A stretch of DNA of 33,577 nucleotides from an uncultured Rhizobium sp. (lineage in GTDB: Bacteria > Pseudomonadota > Alphaproteobacteria > Rhizobiales > Rhizobiaceae). The stretch spans positions 1 to 33,577 of the forward strand of contig CAMFHE010000052.1 of assembly GCA_945952045.1 (NCBI GenBank), in the 5' to 3' direction. Positions 7,975 to 15,439 of the stretch are shown here, piece after piece (within the stretch, counting starts at the first letter, position 1; each line of letters starts with the position of its first letter). The notes under the pieces are model-generated. The model was not told the origin of the DNA. It searched no databases and saw only the letters and a list, made by a program, of their open reading frames with translations. The translations under genes and the position numbers were made by a program.

Positions 7975-8364
7975 CCCTCAAGCTTTCTCTGAATGCGCGA
8001 CGGCTTTTCTTTCTGCAAATGTGAGCGGGAATGGTGAATTATCCGTTAATCACACGCATTCCGATCCCGGACCTGCCTGTTTGTCCGGATTTGGCACGCG
8101 CCATGGGAGGCGTCGAGTCTCGATTCGATCCGCAATCATCCCGTTGCGGGACGTTGCAACCGGCCCGCGCCGGCAAAGGCGACAGATCGTTCGAAGTCGA
8201 GCGAATTTCAAGGCGAAAGGTTAACCAGTTTCCCGCGGAGCGCGAGTTAGGAACTCGTTAACCTTTTTCCTTAAGTGGATGGAAAGCGGTCTCCTCTAGG
8301 TTCAGGGCATCCGATCAACGGAAACAGTTGGCGGAAGTGCTGACAACAAGTGGAGTAGGATCAC
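7975..8364. other. 390-base divergent control region between the two pilus transcripts
   Basis: This gap separates the minus-strand accessory pilus genes from the pilin gene and holds no convincing coding sequence. It contains a nested inverted repeat (GGAATG-GTGA at 8028-8037 with TCAC-acg-CATTCC at 8050-8062), a GGTTAACC palindrome at 8219-8226, and a CtrA-like box at 8247-8263 overlapping a CGAGTT/AACTCG hairpin at 8243-8257. Promoters for both directions should lie here, but I cannot place the -35 and -10 elements with confidence. Confidence 0.6.
8247..8263 (+). promoter_or_regulatory. CtrA-like box upstream of the Flp pilin gene
   Basis: The sequence reads TTAG-N7-TTAACC, one mismatch from the alphaproteobacterial CtrA consensus TTAA-N7-TTAAC. 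It lies about 100 bases before the pilin ATG. pilA is a known CtrA target in Caulobacter, so cell-cycle control of the pilin is a reasonable inference. A second TTAACC half-site occurs at 8221-8226. Confidence 0.6.
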
Positions 8365-8541
8365 ATGACCAAGCTTTTCGCACGTTTCTTGAAAGATGAA
8401 TCGGGTGCAACCGCCATCGAATATGGCCTGATCGCAGCCCTGATCTCCGTCGCTCTCATCACCGGCGCCACCGCGCTCGGCAACAGCATCAGCGGCACCT
8501 TCGACAAGCTGTCGACCACGATGAACGACGCCAACAAGTAA
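8365..8541 (+). CDS. Flp/Fap-type major pilin (type IVb)
   Basis: This short gene encodes a 58-residue Flp pilin, the subunit of the Tad pilus used for surface attachment. It reads MTKLFARFLKDESG, then ATAIEYGLIAALISVALITG, then a short hydrophilic tail. The prepilin peptidase would cut after Gly14, leaving Glu at +5 and Tyr at +6, the Flp hallmark. The helix spans about residues 16-36. The ATG at 8365 is preceded by GGAG and AGGA (8352-8360). Corresponding genes are named pilA in Caulobacter and ctpA in Agrobacterium. A hairpin follows the stop, which would let the pilin mRNA outnumber that of the assembly genes. Confidence 0.96.
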   Translation: MTKLFARFLKDESGATAIEYGLIAALISVALITGATALGNSISGTFDKLSTTMNDANK

Positions 8542-8548
8542 TCGCTTT

Positions 8549-8581
8549 GCGCCGGGGCCGCTTGCAAGCGGGCCTTGGCGC
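8549..8581 (+). terminator. Hairpin between the pilin and prepilin peptidase genes
   Basis: An imperfect stem is formed by GCGCC (8549-8553) with GGCGC (8577-8581) and, further in, GGCC and GCTTGC with GCAAGC and GGCC. T-rich sequence (tttgcttt) follows. Partial termination or protection of the short pilin mRNA here would explain high pilin yield relative to the assembly genes. Confidence 0.55.
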
Positions 8582-8675
8582 TTTGCTTTGCGCATCGCGG
8601 ACAGGATGCGGAAGGGCGTTTGCAGTTCCTTAAACATGCCGGCGCACATTGCGAGGCAAGAAAGGGAGAGGGCAA

Positions 8676-9182
8676 ATGGTTCAGGCCGCTATTTTCATCA
8701 TATTTCCGCTGTGTCTCGCGGTCGCTGCCGTCAGCGACCTGCTGACGATGACGATCCCGAATCGCGTTTCGGCGATTCTGCTCGCATCCTTTTTGATCGT
8801 CGCTCCACTGGCCGGTCTGTCCGTGCAGGAAATCATCCTGCACGTGATGGCCGGCCTTGTAGTCTTTTCCGTCTGCTTCTCGCTGTTTGCGATGAACGCG
8901 ATGGGCGGCGGGGATGCCAAGCTCATGACGGCCGCCGCCGTCTGGTTCGGATGGAACCAGGCGCTTTTGCTGTTCGTCGTTTATGTCGGATTCATCGGCG
9001 GCGCGGTGACGTTGCTCGTCTTGATGATCCGTTCCCGCGCCGATACGGCGCTGGCCATCGGCATCCGCCTGCCCGAATCGCTGTGTTCGGCAAAGAAAAT
9101 CCCCTATGGTATCGCCATCGGCATTGCCGGTTTCCTTGCTTTCCCGAACTCGCCCCTGATGCAGGCCGCACTCGGCCATTGA
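8676..9182 (+). CDS. cpaA: Prepilin peptidase, CpaA/TadV type
   Basis: CpaA is an inner-membrane aspartic protease that removes the leader from the Flp pilin and TadE-like pseudopilins. The 168-residue product consists mostly of transmembrane helices and keeps the two catalytic aspartates of the A24 family: Asp21 in VSDLLTMTIPN and Asp80 in GGGDAKL. It is short, as usual for Tad peptidases, because the N-methylation domain of PilD is absent. The ATG at 8676 has GGGAGAGG (8664-8672) in front; an upstream in-frame TTG at 8649 is less likely. It follows the pilin by 134 bases. It corresponds to ctpB in Agrobacterium. Confidence 0.93.
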   Translation: MVQAAIFIIFPLCLAVAAVSDLLTMTIPNRVSAILLASFLIVAPLAGLSVQEIILHVMAGLVVFSVCFSLFAMNAMGGGDAKLMTAAAVWFGWNQALLLFVVYVGFIGGAVTLLVLMIRSRADTALAIGIRLPESLCSAKKIPYGIAIGIAGFLAFPNSPLMQAALGH

Positions 9183-9252
9183 TCGTTTCCGCATGTGATC
9201 TCCGATGGATAAGGCATGCGGAACTTTGCGCGCTTTTACGGTTCAGGTTTGA

Positions 9253-9284
9253 TTAACCACATTCGTAAGCATCTCATTAACCAT
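9253..9284 (+). promoter_or_regulatory. Paired TTAACC half-sites before cpaB
   Basis: TTAACCAC (9253-9260) and TTAACCAT (9277-9284) are direct repeats 24 bases apart in the 161-base gap before cpaB. TTAACCAT is the CtrA half-site form. The palindromes ATACGTAT and CGTATACG follow directly (9283-9293). The gap probably holds a second promoter that drives cpaB to tadC. Confidence 0.45.
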
Positions 9285-9343
9285 ACGTATACGAATTGAT
9301 GATCTTCTGCGGGACAGCGATTTGAGTCCCCGAAGGAACGATC

Positions 9344-10153
9344 ATGAAACCCGCGCGCATCATCATTCTCGCAGTTGCCATTACGGCGGCGGGCCTTGCC
9401 GGCTTCCTGGCGATGAAGCTTGCGGGCGGCAAGCGTGTGATCGTCGAGCAGGCCAAACAGGTCATCGAGAAGTCGCCGACCGTCAACGTGCTGGTCAGCG
9501 CCGCCAACCTGCCGGTCGGCTCGCGCCTCAATGCCGATTCGATCCGCTGGATGGAATGGCCGGAAGGCAGCGTCAACGACGGCCTCATCACGCAGACGAC
9601 CCGCCCCTCGGCGCTGACCGACCTGCAGGGCGCCGTGGTGCGCATTCCGATGTTCGAGGGTGAGCCGGTCAGGTCGGAAAAGATCGCCGATTCCAACAGC
9701 CGCATCATGTCGTCCATCCTGCCGTCCGGCAAGCGCGCCGTCGCCACCGAGATCTCCGTCTCCACCGGCGCCGGCGGTTTCATTCTGCCGAACGACCGCG
9801 TCGATGTCGTGATGGTGCGCAAGAACGACGAAGGCAAATACATGACCGAGACGGTGCTTTCCAACGTGCGCGTTCTCGCCGTCGACCAGCAGATCGAACA
9901 GAAGACGGATGGTTCCAAGACCGTGGTCGGCACGACCGCGACGCTGGAACTGACCCCGGACCAGACGCGGGTGATCGCGGTCGCGCAACAGATGGCCGAA
10001 CGGCTGACGCTGGCGCTGCGCTCGGTCGCCGACGCCCAGGAAAGCGACACGACCGGCGCCGATTATCTCTTAACCGGCAGCAGCGGCGCGCCTGCCATTC
10101 AAGTCATCAAATCAGGCGCGATCGTCAAATCCGCCGACGGCAACAAGATGTGA
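9344..10153 (+). CDS. cpaB: Flp pilus assembly protein CpaB (RcpC)
   Basis: CpaB is a periplasmic, inner-membrane-anchored assembly factor of Tad pili, thought to work with the secretin. The 269-residue protein has one N-terminal transmembrane helix (about 5-27), a SAF domain (about 46-110, with VLVSAANLPVGSRLNADSIRW) and the RcpC/CpaB domain that includes ATEISVSTGAGGFILPNDRV. The ATG at 9344 follows GGAACGATC with a moderate ribosome site (GAAGGAA). The stop at 10151-10153 overlaps an in-frame region of cpaC, so the two are tightly linked. It corresponds to ctpC of Agrobacterium. Confidence 0.94.
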   Translation: MKPARIIILAVAITAAGLAGFLAMKLAGGKRVIVEQAKQVIEKSPTVNVLVSAANLPVGSRLNADSIRWMEWPEGSVNDGLITQTTRPSALTDLQGAVVRIPMFEGEPVRSEKIADSNSRIMSSILPSGKRAVATEISVSTGAGGFILPNDRVDVVMVRKNDEGKYMTETVLSNVRVLAVDQQIEQKTDGSKTVVGTTATLELTPDQTRVIAVAQQMAERLTLALRSVADAQESDTTGADYLLTGSSGAPAIQVIKSGAIVKSADGNKM

Positions 10154-10170
10154 TGCGGGAGCGGATGGAC

Positions 10171-11724
10171 ATGAGCATCGTCAGCAGGAAAATTCGCTCT
10201 TTCTCCGCTGGAGCCTTGAGCTTTTGCATCGCTTTTTCCGGTCTGCCGGGACAGATCGTCACCGGCGCGCCGGCAGGCGAGGCGCGGGCGGCCGACACCG
10301 TCATGCGCATTGCCCGCACGGGGCCTGGCGTCAGCAAGCGGGTAAAGCTCGGCTTGAACAAGGCCGTCGTCGTCGATCTGCCGACCGATGCCCACGACAT
10401 TCTGGTCTCCGACCCCGAGATGGCCGATGCCGTTACCCGCACCTCGCGGCGCATCTACCTGTTCGGCAAGTCCGTCGGCCAGACCAACGTCTTCATCTTC
10501 GGGCCGAATGGCGAGGAAATCGTCAGCTTGGAAATCGAGATCGAACGCGACATCACCGGCCTGGAAGCCAATCTGCGGCGCTTCATTCCCGGCTCCGACA
10601 TCAAGGTTGAGATCGTCTCCGACAACATCGTGCTGTCCGGCACCGTGCGCACGCCGCAGGACGCCGCCCAGGCCGAACGGCTCGCCTCCGCCTTTCTCAA
10701 GGGCGGTGAAGCGACAACCCGCAATACGGTGGCGACAGGCCAGGGCAATGGCGACCGTTCCGTCGCGATCTTTGCCGAAGATCGCCAGCAGTCGCAGATC
10801 GTCAACCTCCTGACCATCGAGGGCGAAGATCAGGTGACGCTGAAGATCACCGTTGCCGAAGTCACGCGCTCGGTGCTGAAACAGCTCGGCTTCTCCGGCT
10901 CGATCGGCGGCACCGATGGCGGGATCGGTTTCCGCAATCCCACCAACCTCGGCGCCTCGACCGACTGGTTCACCAGCAATTTCGCCCGCGGCACCGTCGG
11001 CGGCCTCGACATCGCCGCCTATATGAACGCGATGGAACAGGCCGGCGTCATGCGCACGCTCGCCGAGCCCAGCCTGACGGCGATTTCCGGCCAGCCTGCC
11101 AAGTTCAAGGTCGGCGGCGAATTCCGCCTTGCCTCCGGCCAGGAAATCACCCAGGACGACAATACCGGCAAGACGGTGATCCAGCGCGAGAACGCCACGA
11201 CGGAATACGGTATCGAGCTGAATTTCACGCCGGTCGTCCTTTCGCCCGGCCGTATCAGCCTCAAGATCGAGACCAACGTGTCCGAGCCGACCTTCGAAGG
11301 CTCCTTCGCCTCGCTCGGCCATGCGGACGTCCCCGGCGTCAACTATCTCGGCATTCGCAAGCGCGAGGCCTCCACCAGCGTCGAACTGCCCTCCGGCGGC
11401 TCCATCGTCATCGCCGGTCTCGTGCGCGACGACATGCGTCAGGCCTATAGCGGCCTGCCGGGCCTGTCGAAAATCCCCATCTTCGGCACGCTGTTCCGCA
11501 GCCGCGACTTCGTGCGCAACGAAACCGAAATGGTCATCATCGCCACGCCCTATCTGGTGCGGCCGGTGGCGCGCAACCAGCTCGCCAAGCCCGACGACAA
11601 TTTCGTTCCCGAAAACGATGCCGCCGGCTTCTTCCTGAACCGCGTCAACAAGGTTTATGGCCGCCGCGAGGGACAACAGCCCTCTGGGGAATATCACGGC
11701 GCCATCGGCTTCATCTACAAGTGA
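10171..11724 (+). CDS. cpaC: Outer-membrane secretin of the Tad pilus, CpaC (RcpA)
   Basis: CpaC forms the ring through which the Flp pilus crosses the outer membrane. The product (517 residues) has a signal peptide ending near AGEARAAD (about 36-42), the pilus N-terminal domain (about 55-125), a BON-like stretch (about 128-190, IVLSGTVRTPQDAAQAERLA) and the secretin domain (about 250-490), which contains VMRTLAEPSLTAISGQPAKF and VPGVNYLGIRKREA. I prefer the ATG at 10171, 9 bases after GGGAG. The GTG at 10150 and ATG at 10153 overlap the cpaB stop and would add up to seven residues. It corresponds to ctpD. Confidence 0.94.
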   Translation: MSIVSRKIRSFSAGALSFCIAFSGLPGQIVTGAPAGEARAADTVMRIARTGPGVSKRVKLGLNKAVVVDLPTDAHDILVSDPEMADAVTRTSRRIYLFGKSVGQTNVFIFGPNGEEIVSLEIEIERDITGLEANLRRFIPGSDIKVEIVSDNIVLSGTVRTPQDAAQAERLASAFLKGGEATTRNTVATGQGNGDRSVAIFAEDRQQSQIVNLLTIEGEDQVTLKITVAEVTRSVLKQLGFSGSIGGTDGGIGFRNPTNLGASTDWFTSNFARGTVGGLDIAAYMNAMEQAGVMRTLAEPSLTAISGQPAKFKVGGEFRLASGQEITQDDNTGKTVIQRENATTEYGIELNFTPVVLSPGRISLKIETNVSEPTFEGSFASLGHADVPGVNYLGIRKREASTSVELPSGGSIVIAGLVRDDMRQAYSGLPGLSKIPIFGTLFRSRDFVRNETEMVIIATPYLVRPVARNQLAKPDDNFVPENDAAGFFLNRVNKVYGRREGQQPSGEYHGAIGFIYK

Positions 11725-11735
11725 GGGTCGCATCC

Positions 11736-12458
11736 ATGACACAGACGCTCATGACACCGACACAGCCTGCAGGAAAGTTTTCCGCGATGATGCGACGCCG
11801 CCCTCTCTTCCCGTTCCGCCCGGTGCTGGCGCTGGCCATTGCGGCCGCGGTGCTGCAAGGCTGCGGCAACGTCAATCGCGACGACATGCAGACCGGCGCG
11901 ATCAACAATGACTACCGGTTGCGCCATCCGATTTCGCTGGCCGAGGTTGAGCACACGCTCGACATTCCCGTCGCTTCGGGCGATCGGCGCATGATCCTGA
12001 CCATGACCGACTCCGTCAACGGCTTCGTTCAGGATTACCGCAAGCGCTCCTCCGGCGTGTTCCGCGTCGAATACCCCTCCGGCTCGGCCAATTCCGCCGC
12101 CGCTGCCGCCATGCGCCGCGATATCCGTCGCCTGCTGACACAGGCCGGCGTGGCCGGGCCGCGCATCGTCGAGACCAGCTACCAGGCGCCGTCTTCGGCC
12201 CCGGCGCCGATCCGCCTGAGCTATGTGGCGACCACGGCGATGACCAACGAGTGCGGCCAGTGGCCCGACGATATCGCCAACAACACGGCCGCCAACGAGA
12301 ACTGGTACAATTTCGGTTGCGCCAGCCAGAACAATCTCGCCGCCCAGCTCGACAATCCGATGGATCTCGTGGCGCCGCGCGCCATGACGCCGATCGATGC
12401 CCAGAACCGCAGCAAGGTCATCCAGACCTATCGCGGCGAGACCAAGACGACGAACTGA
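11736..12458 (+). CDS. cpaD: Pilus assembly lipoprotein CpaD
   Basis: CpaD is a lipoprotein of the outer-membrane part of the Tad system and is thought to act as pilotin or partner of the CpaC secretin. The 240-residue product has a signal sequence with lipobox LQGC (Cys43), then CpaD-family features such as DYRLRHPISL, an RVEYPSGSANSAAA-like stretch and a late NNLAAQLDNPMDL segment with a nearby Cys pair. GAGGG at 11723-11727 supports the ATG at 11736; a GTG at 11721 overlapping the cpaC stop is possible. It corresponds to ctpE. A palindromic element fills the gap before cpaE. Confidence 0.92.
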   Translation: MTQTLMTPTQPAGKFSAMMRRRPLFPFRPVLALAIAAAVLQGCGNVNRDDMQTGAINNDYRLRHPISLAEVEHTLDIPVASGDRRMILTMTDSVNGFVQDYRKRSSGVFRVEYPSGSANSAAAAAMRRDIRRLLTQAGVAGPRIVETSYQAPSSAPAPIRLSYVATTAMTNECGQWPDDIANNTAANENWYNFGCASQNNLAAQLDNPMDLVAPRAMTPIDAQNRSKVIQTYRGETKTTN

Positions 12459-12471
12459 ACGCAACAGCTGA

Positions 12472-12517
12472 GAGCGTTTCCGGGAAAAGCGTGATGCGGT
12501 TTTCCATCCGGAAACGT
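12472..12517. repeat. Palindromic intergenic element between cpaD and cpaE
   Basis: Outer arms CGTTTCCGG (12475-12483) and CCGGAAACG (12508-12516) and inner arms GGAAAA (12483-12488) and TTTTCC (12500-12505) form a long hairpin. The sequence resembles the repeated extragenic palindromes that I associate with Rhizobiaceae genomes (inference, not searched). It lies in the 93-base cpaD-cpaE spacer and may tune mRNA stability or partial termination. Confidence 0.65.
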
Positions 12518-12551
12518 GAAGAATATCTAGCGGGAACCGGATGAGGTACTC

Positions 12552-13841
12552 ATGAGTACGGTCGATTACGATATCCAGCCGTCGGCTGCCGGCAGTGCGC
12601 AGGCGGATGAACCGATCCGTTCGGGCGACGTCGAGAACCTGCGGCCGCTGCCGCGCATCTCGATCCATTGCTTTTGCGAAAGCGAGCAGATGTTGCGGAT
12701 GATGGAGGCTTGCGGGCGCGACCGGCGCATGGGCAAGGTCAGCATGCGCATCAATGCCGGCGGCATCACGGCCGCCGCCAACATGTTCTCCTCCGCTCCG
12801 ACGCCCAACCTGCTGATCCTCGAGACCAACACCGAGCCGGGCGGCATCATGGCCGAACTCGCGCCGCTGGCCGAAGTCTGCGACCCGACCACCAAGGTCA
12901 TTCTGATCGGCCGCTATAACGACATTGCGCTCTATCGCGAACTGATCCGCAACGGCATTTCCGACTATATGGTGGCGCCGGTCAGCATGGCCGACGTGCT
13001 TAATGCCGTCGCCTCGATCTTCGTCGATCCCGAAGCCGAGCCGCTCGGCCGCTCGATTGCCTTCGTCGGGGCCAAGGGCGGCGTCGGCTCGTCGACCATC
13101 GCCCATAATTGCGCCTTCGCGATCTCCAGCCTGTTTTCCAGCGAGGTCATCCTCGCCGATCTCGACCTGCCTTATGGCACGGCCAATATCGATTTCGACC
13201 AGGATCCGATGCAGGGCATCGCCGAAGCGGTGTTCTCGCCGGAGCGGCTCGACGACGTCTTCCTCGACCGCCTGCTGGCCAAGTGCTCGGCGCATCTGTC
13301 GCTGCTCGCCGCGCCCTCGATGCTCGACCGCGCCTATGATTTCGACCGCGAGGCTTTCCTTCCGGTCATGGAAGTGCTGCAGCGCGCAGCGCCCGTCACC
13401 GTGCTCGACGTTCCCCATGCGTGGAACGAGTGGACGCGCAGCGTCCTGGCGAGCGCCGACGAGGTGGTGATCACCGCCGCACCCGACCTCGCCAATCTGC
13501 GCAACGCCAAGAACATGCTGGATGCGCTGCGCAAGCTGCGCCCCAACGACAAGGCGCCGCATATCGTGCTCAATCAGGTCGGCGTACCCAAGCGTCCGGA
13601 AATATCGCCCGCCGATTTCTGCGAGCCTCTGGAGGCCGATGCGGCCGCCATCATCACCTTCGATGCGCAACTGTTCGGCAATGCCGCCAATAGCGGCCGG
13701 ATGATTTCCGAGCTGGATGCCAAGTCGCCGACATCGGAGACGTTTTCGCAGCTCGCCCATCTGATCACCGGCAGGGCCACGATGAAGAAACCGAAACGGG
13801 CCGGCATCGGCAAGGTGCTCGGCCTGCTCGCCCGCAAATAG
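12552..13841 (+). CDS. cpaE: Pilus localisation ATPase CpaE (TadZ)
   Basis: CpaE positions the Tad pilus machine at the cell pole. The 429-residue protein has an N-terminal receiver-like domain (about 35-155) without a clear phosphoacceptor, followed by a MinD/ParA-like ATPase domain with the deviant Walker A motif GAKGGVGSST (173-182) and ILADLDLPYGT (200-210). The C-terminus is basic (KKPKRAGIGKVLG). It lies in the normal place between cpaD and cpaF but is flanked on both sides by palindromic spacers, unlike the other genes of the operon, which almost touch. It corresponds to ctpF. Confidence 0.94.
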   Translation: MSTVDYDIQPSAAGSAQADEPIRSGDVENLRPLPRISIHCFCESEQMLRMMEACGRDRRMGKVSMRINAGGITAAANMFSSAPTPNLLILETNTEPGGIMAELAPLAEVCDPTTKVILIGRYNDIALYRELIRNGISDYMVAPVSMADVLNAVASIFVDPEAEPLGRSIAFVGAKGGVGSSTIAHNCAFAISSLFSSEVILADLDLPYGTANIDFDQDPMQGIAEAVFSPERLDDVFLDRLLAKCSAHLSLLAAPSMLDRAYDFDREAFLPVMEVLQRAAPVTVLDVPHAWNEWTRSVLASADEVVITAAPDLANLRNAKNMLDALRKLRPNDKAPHIVLNQVGVPKRPEISPADFCEPLEADAAAIITFDAQLFGNAANSGRMISELDAKSPTSETFSQLAHLITGRATMKKPKRAGIGKVLGLLARK

Positions 13842-13855
13842 GCGCTCGCGGCGCA

Positions 13856-13890
13856 TGTCCAGGAAAAACCGGCAGCGGTCTGCCTGGACA
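13856..13890. repeat. Palindromic intergenic element between cpaE and cpaF
   Basis: TGTCCAGG (13856-13863) and CCTGGACA (13883-13890) form a perfect stem, with a nested ACCG-GCAG-CGGT inside (13868-13879). Its layout (GGAAAA after the left arm, GCGGT before the right arm) resembles the element at 12472-12517. No T-run follows. Confidence 0.6.
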
Positions 13891-13928
13891 CGCGAAAAAT
13901 GCTCTGAGAAACAGAACTGGAATTCGTG

Positions 13929-15422
13929 ATGTTCGGCAAACGTGGAAGCGAAGGTCAGGTCAAGGCGGCAGTCGGGGTCATCCCGCCGGCGGTCGTGCCG
14001 GCGCCTGCTGCTGTGGCCGTGGCGGAAAAAGCGCCGCCGCCCGTCCTGACGCAGGATGCCGAGCCGGCGCGCCAGCAGATGACGCCGCCGCCGCTGGCAG
14101 GCACCGGCGCGCAAGGCGCACGCCGCCGCCCCGTCCGCACCGAGGATTATTACGACACCAAGTCCCAGGTCTTTTCGGCCCTGATCGATACGATCGACCT
14201 GTCGCAGCTCTCCAAGCTCGACAATGACAGTGCGCGCGAGGAAATCCGCGACATCGTCAACGACATCATCACCATCAAGAATTTTGCGATGTCGATCTCC
14301 GAGCAGGAGGAACTGCTCGAGGATATCTGCAACGACGTGCTCGGCTACGGTCCCCTGGAGCCGCTTCTCGCCCGTGACGACATTGCCGACATCATGGTCA
14401 ACGGTTCGGGCCAGACCTTCATCGAAGTCGGCGGCAAGTCGATCGCCTCGGACATCCGTTTCCGTGACAATGCCCAGCTTCTGTCGATCTGCCAGCGCAT
14501 CGTCAGCCAGGTCGGCCGCCGCGTCGACGAATCGAGCCCGATCTGCGACGCGCGTCTGCCGGACGGCTCGCGCGTCAACGTCATCGCCCCGCCGCTCGCC
14601 ATCGACGGCCCGGCGCTGACCATTCGTAAATTCAAGAAGGACAAGCTGACCCTCGACCAGCTCGTCAAGTTCGGCGCGATCACGCCTGAGGGCGCCACGA
14701 TCCTGCAGATTATCGGTCGCGTCCGCTGCAATATCGTCATTTCGGGCGGCACCGGTTCCGGCAAGACGACGCTGCTCAACTGCCTGACGCGCTATATCGA
14801 CACCGACGAGCGCATCATCACCTGCGAGGATACGGCCGAACTTCAGCTGCAGCAGCCGCATGTGGTGCGCCTGGAAACCCGCCCGCCGAACATCGAAGGC
14901 GAGGGCGAGATCACCATGCGCGATCTCATCAAGAACTGCCTGCGTATGCGTCCCGAACGCATCATCGTCGGCGAAGTGCGCGGACCGGAGGTCTTCGATC
15001 TCCTGCAGGCGATGAACACCGGCCACGACGGCTCGATGGGCACCATCCACGCCAACAATCCGCGCGAATGCCTGAGCCGTATGGAATCGATGATCGCCAT
15101 GGGCGGCTACACGCTGCCGGCCAAGACGGTGCGCGAAATCATCGCCAATTCCATCGATGTCATCGTTCAGGCGACCCGCCTGCGCGACGGCTCGCGCCGC
15201 ATCACCCATATTTCCGAAGTGGTCGGCATGGAAGGCGACGTCATCGTCACCCAGGATCTGCTGCGCTACGAGCTGGAAGGCGAAGACGCCAACGGCCGCA
15301 TCATCGGCCGCCACAAATCGACCGGCATCGGCAAGCCGCAATTCTGGGATCGCGCCCGCTACTATAACGAGGAGCGCCGCCTGGCGAGCGCCCTCGACGC
15401 TCTGGAAGAAAAGTCGAGATAG
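13929..15422 (+). CDS. cpaF: Tad pilus assembly ATPase CpaF (TadA)
   Basis: CpaF is the cytoplasmic hexameric secretion ATPase that powers extension (and, in Caulobacter, retraction) of Flp pili. The 497-residue product has a Pro/Ala-rich N-terminal tail (about 20-60), an N-terminal domain, and the RecA-like domain with Walker A GGTGSGKTT (near 273-281), an Asp/Glu box (ITCEDTAELQLQ), Walker B-type RPERIIVGEVRGPE and the His box GHDGSMGTIHANNP. The start is either GTG 13926 or ATG 13929; I use the ATG. It is followed 17 bases later by tadB. It corresponds to ctpG. Confidence 0.96.
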   Translation: MFGKRGSEGQVKAAVGVIPPAVVPAPAAVAVAEKAPPPVLTQDAEPARQQMTPPPLAGTGAQGARRRPVRTEDYYDTKSQVFSALIDTIDLSQLSKLDNDSAREEIRDIVNDIITIKNFAMSISEQEELLEDICNDVLGYGPLEPLLARDDIADIMVNGSGQTFIEVGGKSIASDIRFRDNAQLLSICQRIVSQVGRRVDESSPICDARLPDGSRVNVIAPPLAIDGPALTIRKFKKDKLTLDQLVKFGAITPEGATILQIIGRVRCNIVISGGTGSGKTTLLNCLTRYIDTDERIITCEDTAELQLQQPHVVRLETRPPNIEGEGEITMRDLIKNCLRMRPERIIVGEVRGPEVFDLLQAMNTGHDGSMGTIHANNPRECLSRMESMIAMGGYTLPAKTVREIIANSIDVIVQATRLRDGSRRITHISEVVGMEGDVIVTQDLLRYELEGEDANGRIIGRHKSTGIGKPQFWDRARYYNEERRLASALDALEEKSR

Positions 15423-15439
15423 GAAGGGCAGGGCCGACC

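Noticed and set aside
8034..8053. A third possible CtrA site upstream of the small CpaC-N-domain gene
   Set aside because: On the minus strand TTAA-N7-TTCA has two mismatches in the second half-site, so it is too weak to list, although an inverted repeat is present there.
8031..8261. Possible 76-codon gene in the divergent pilus control region
   Set aside because: It has no ribosome site and no recognisable motif, and it runs through the regulatory palindromes and into the CtrA-like box.
10099..11742. Minus-strand open frame of 547 codons opposite the cpaC gene
   Set aside because: It is antisense to the secretin gene, lacks any domain and arises from the same codon bias.
11715..15341. Minus-strand open frame of 1208 codons opposite cpaD, cpaE and cpaF
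   Set aside because: It is antisense to three well-conserved genes, has an odd His/Arg/Asp/Gly-rich composition and no domain. It is an effect of GC-rich codon use, which removes stops in that frame.
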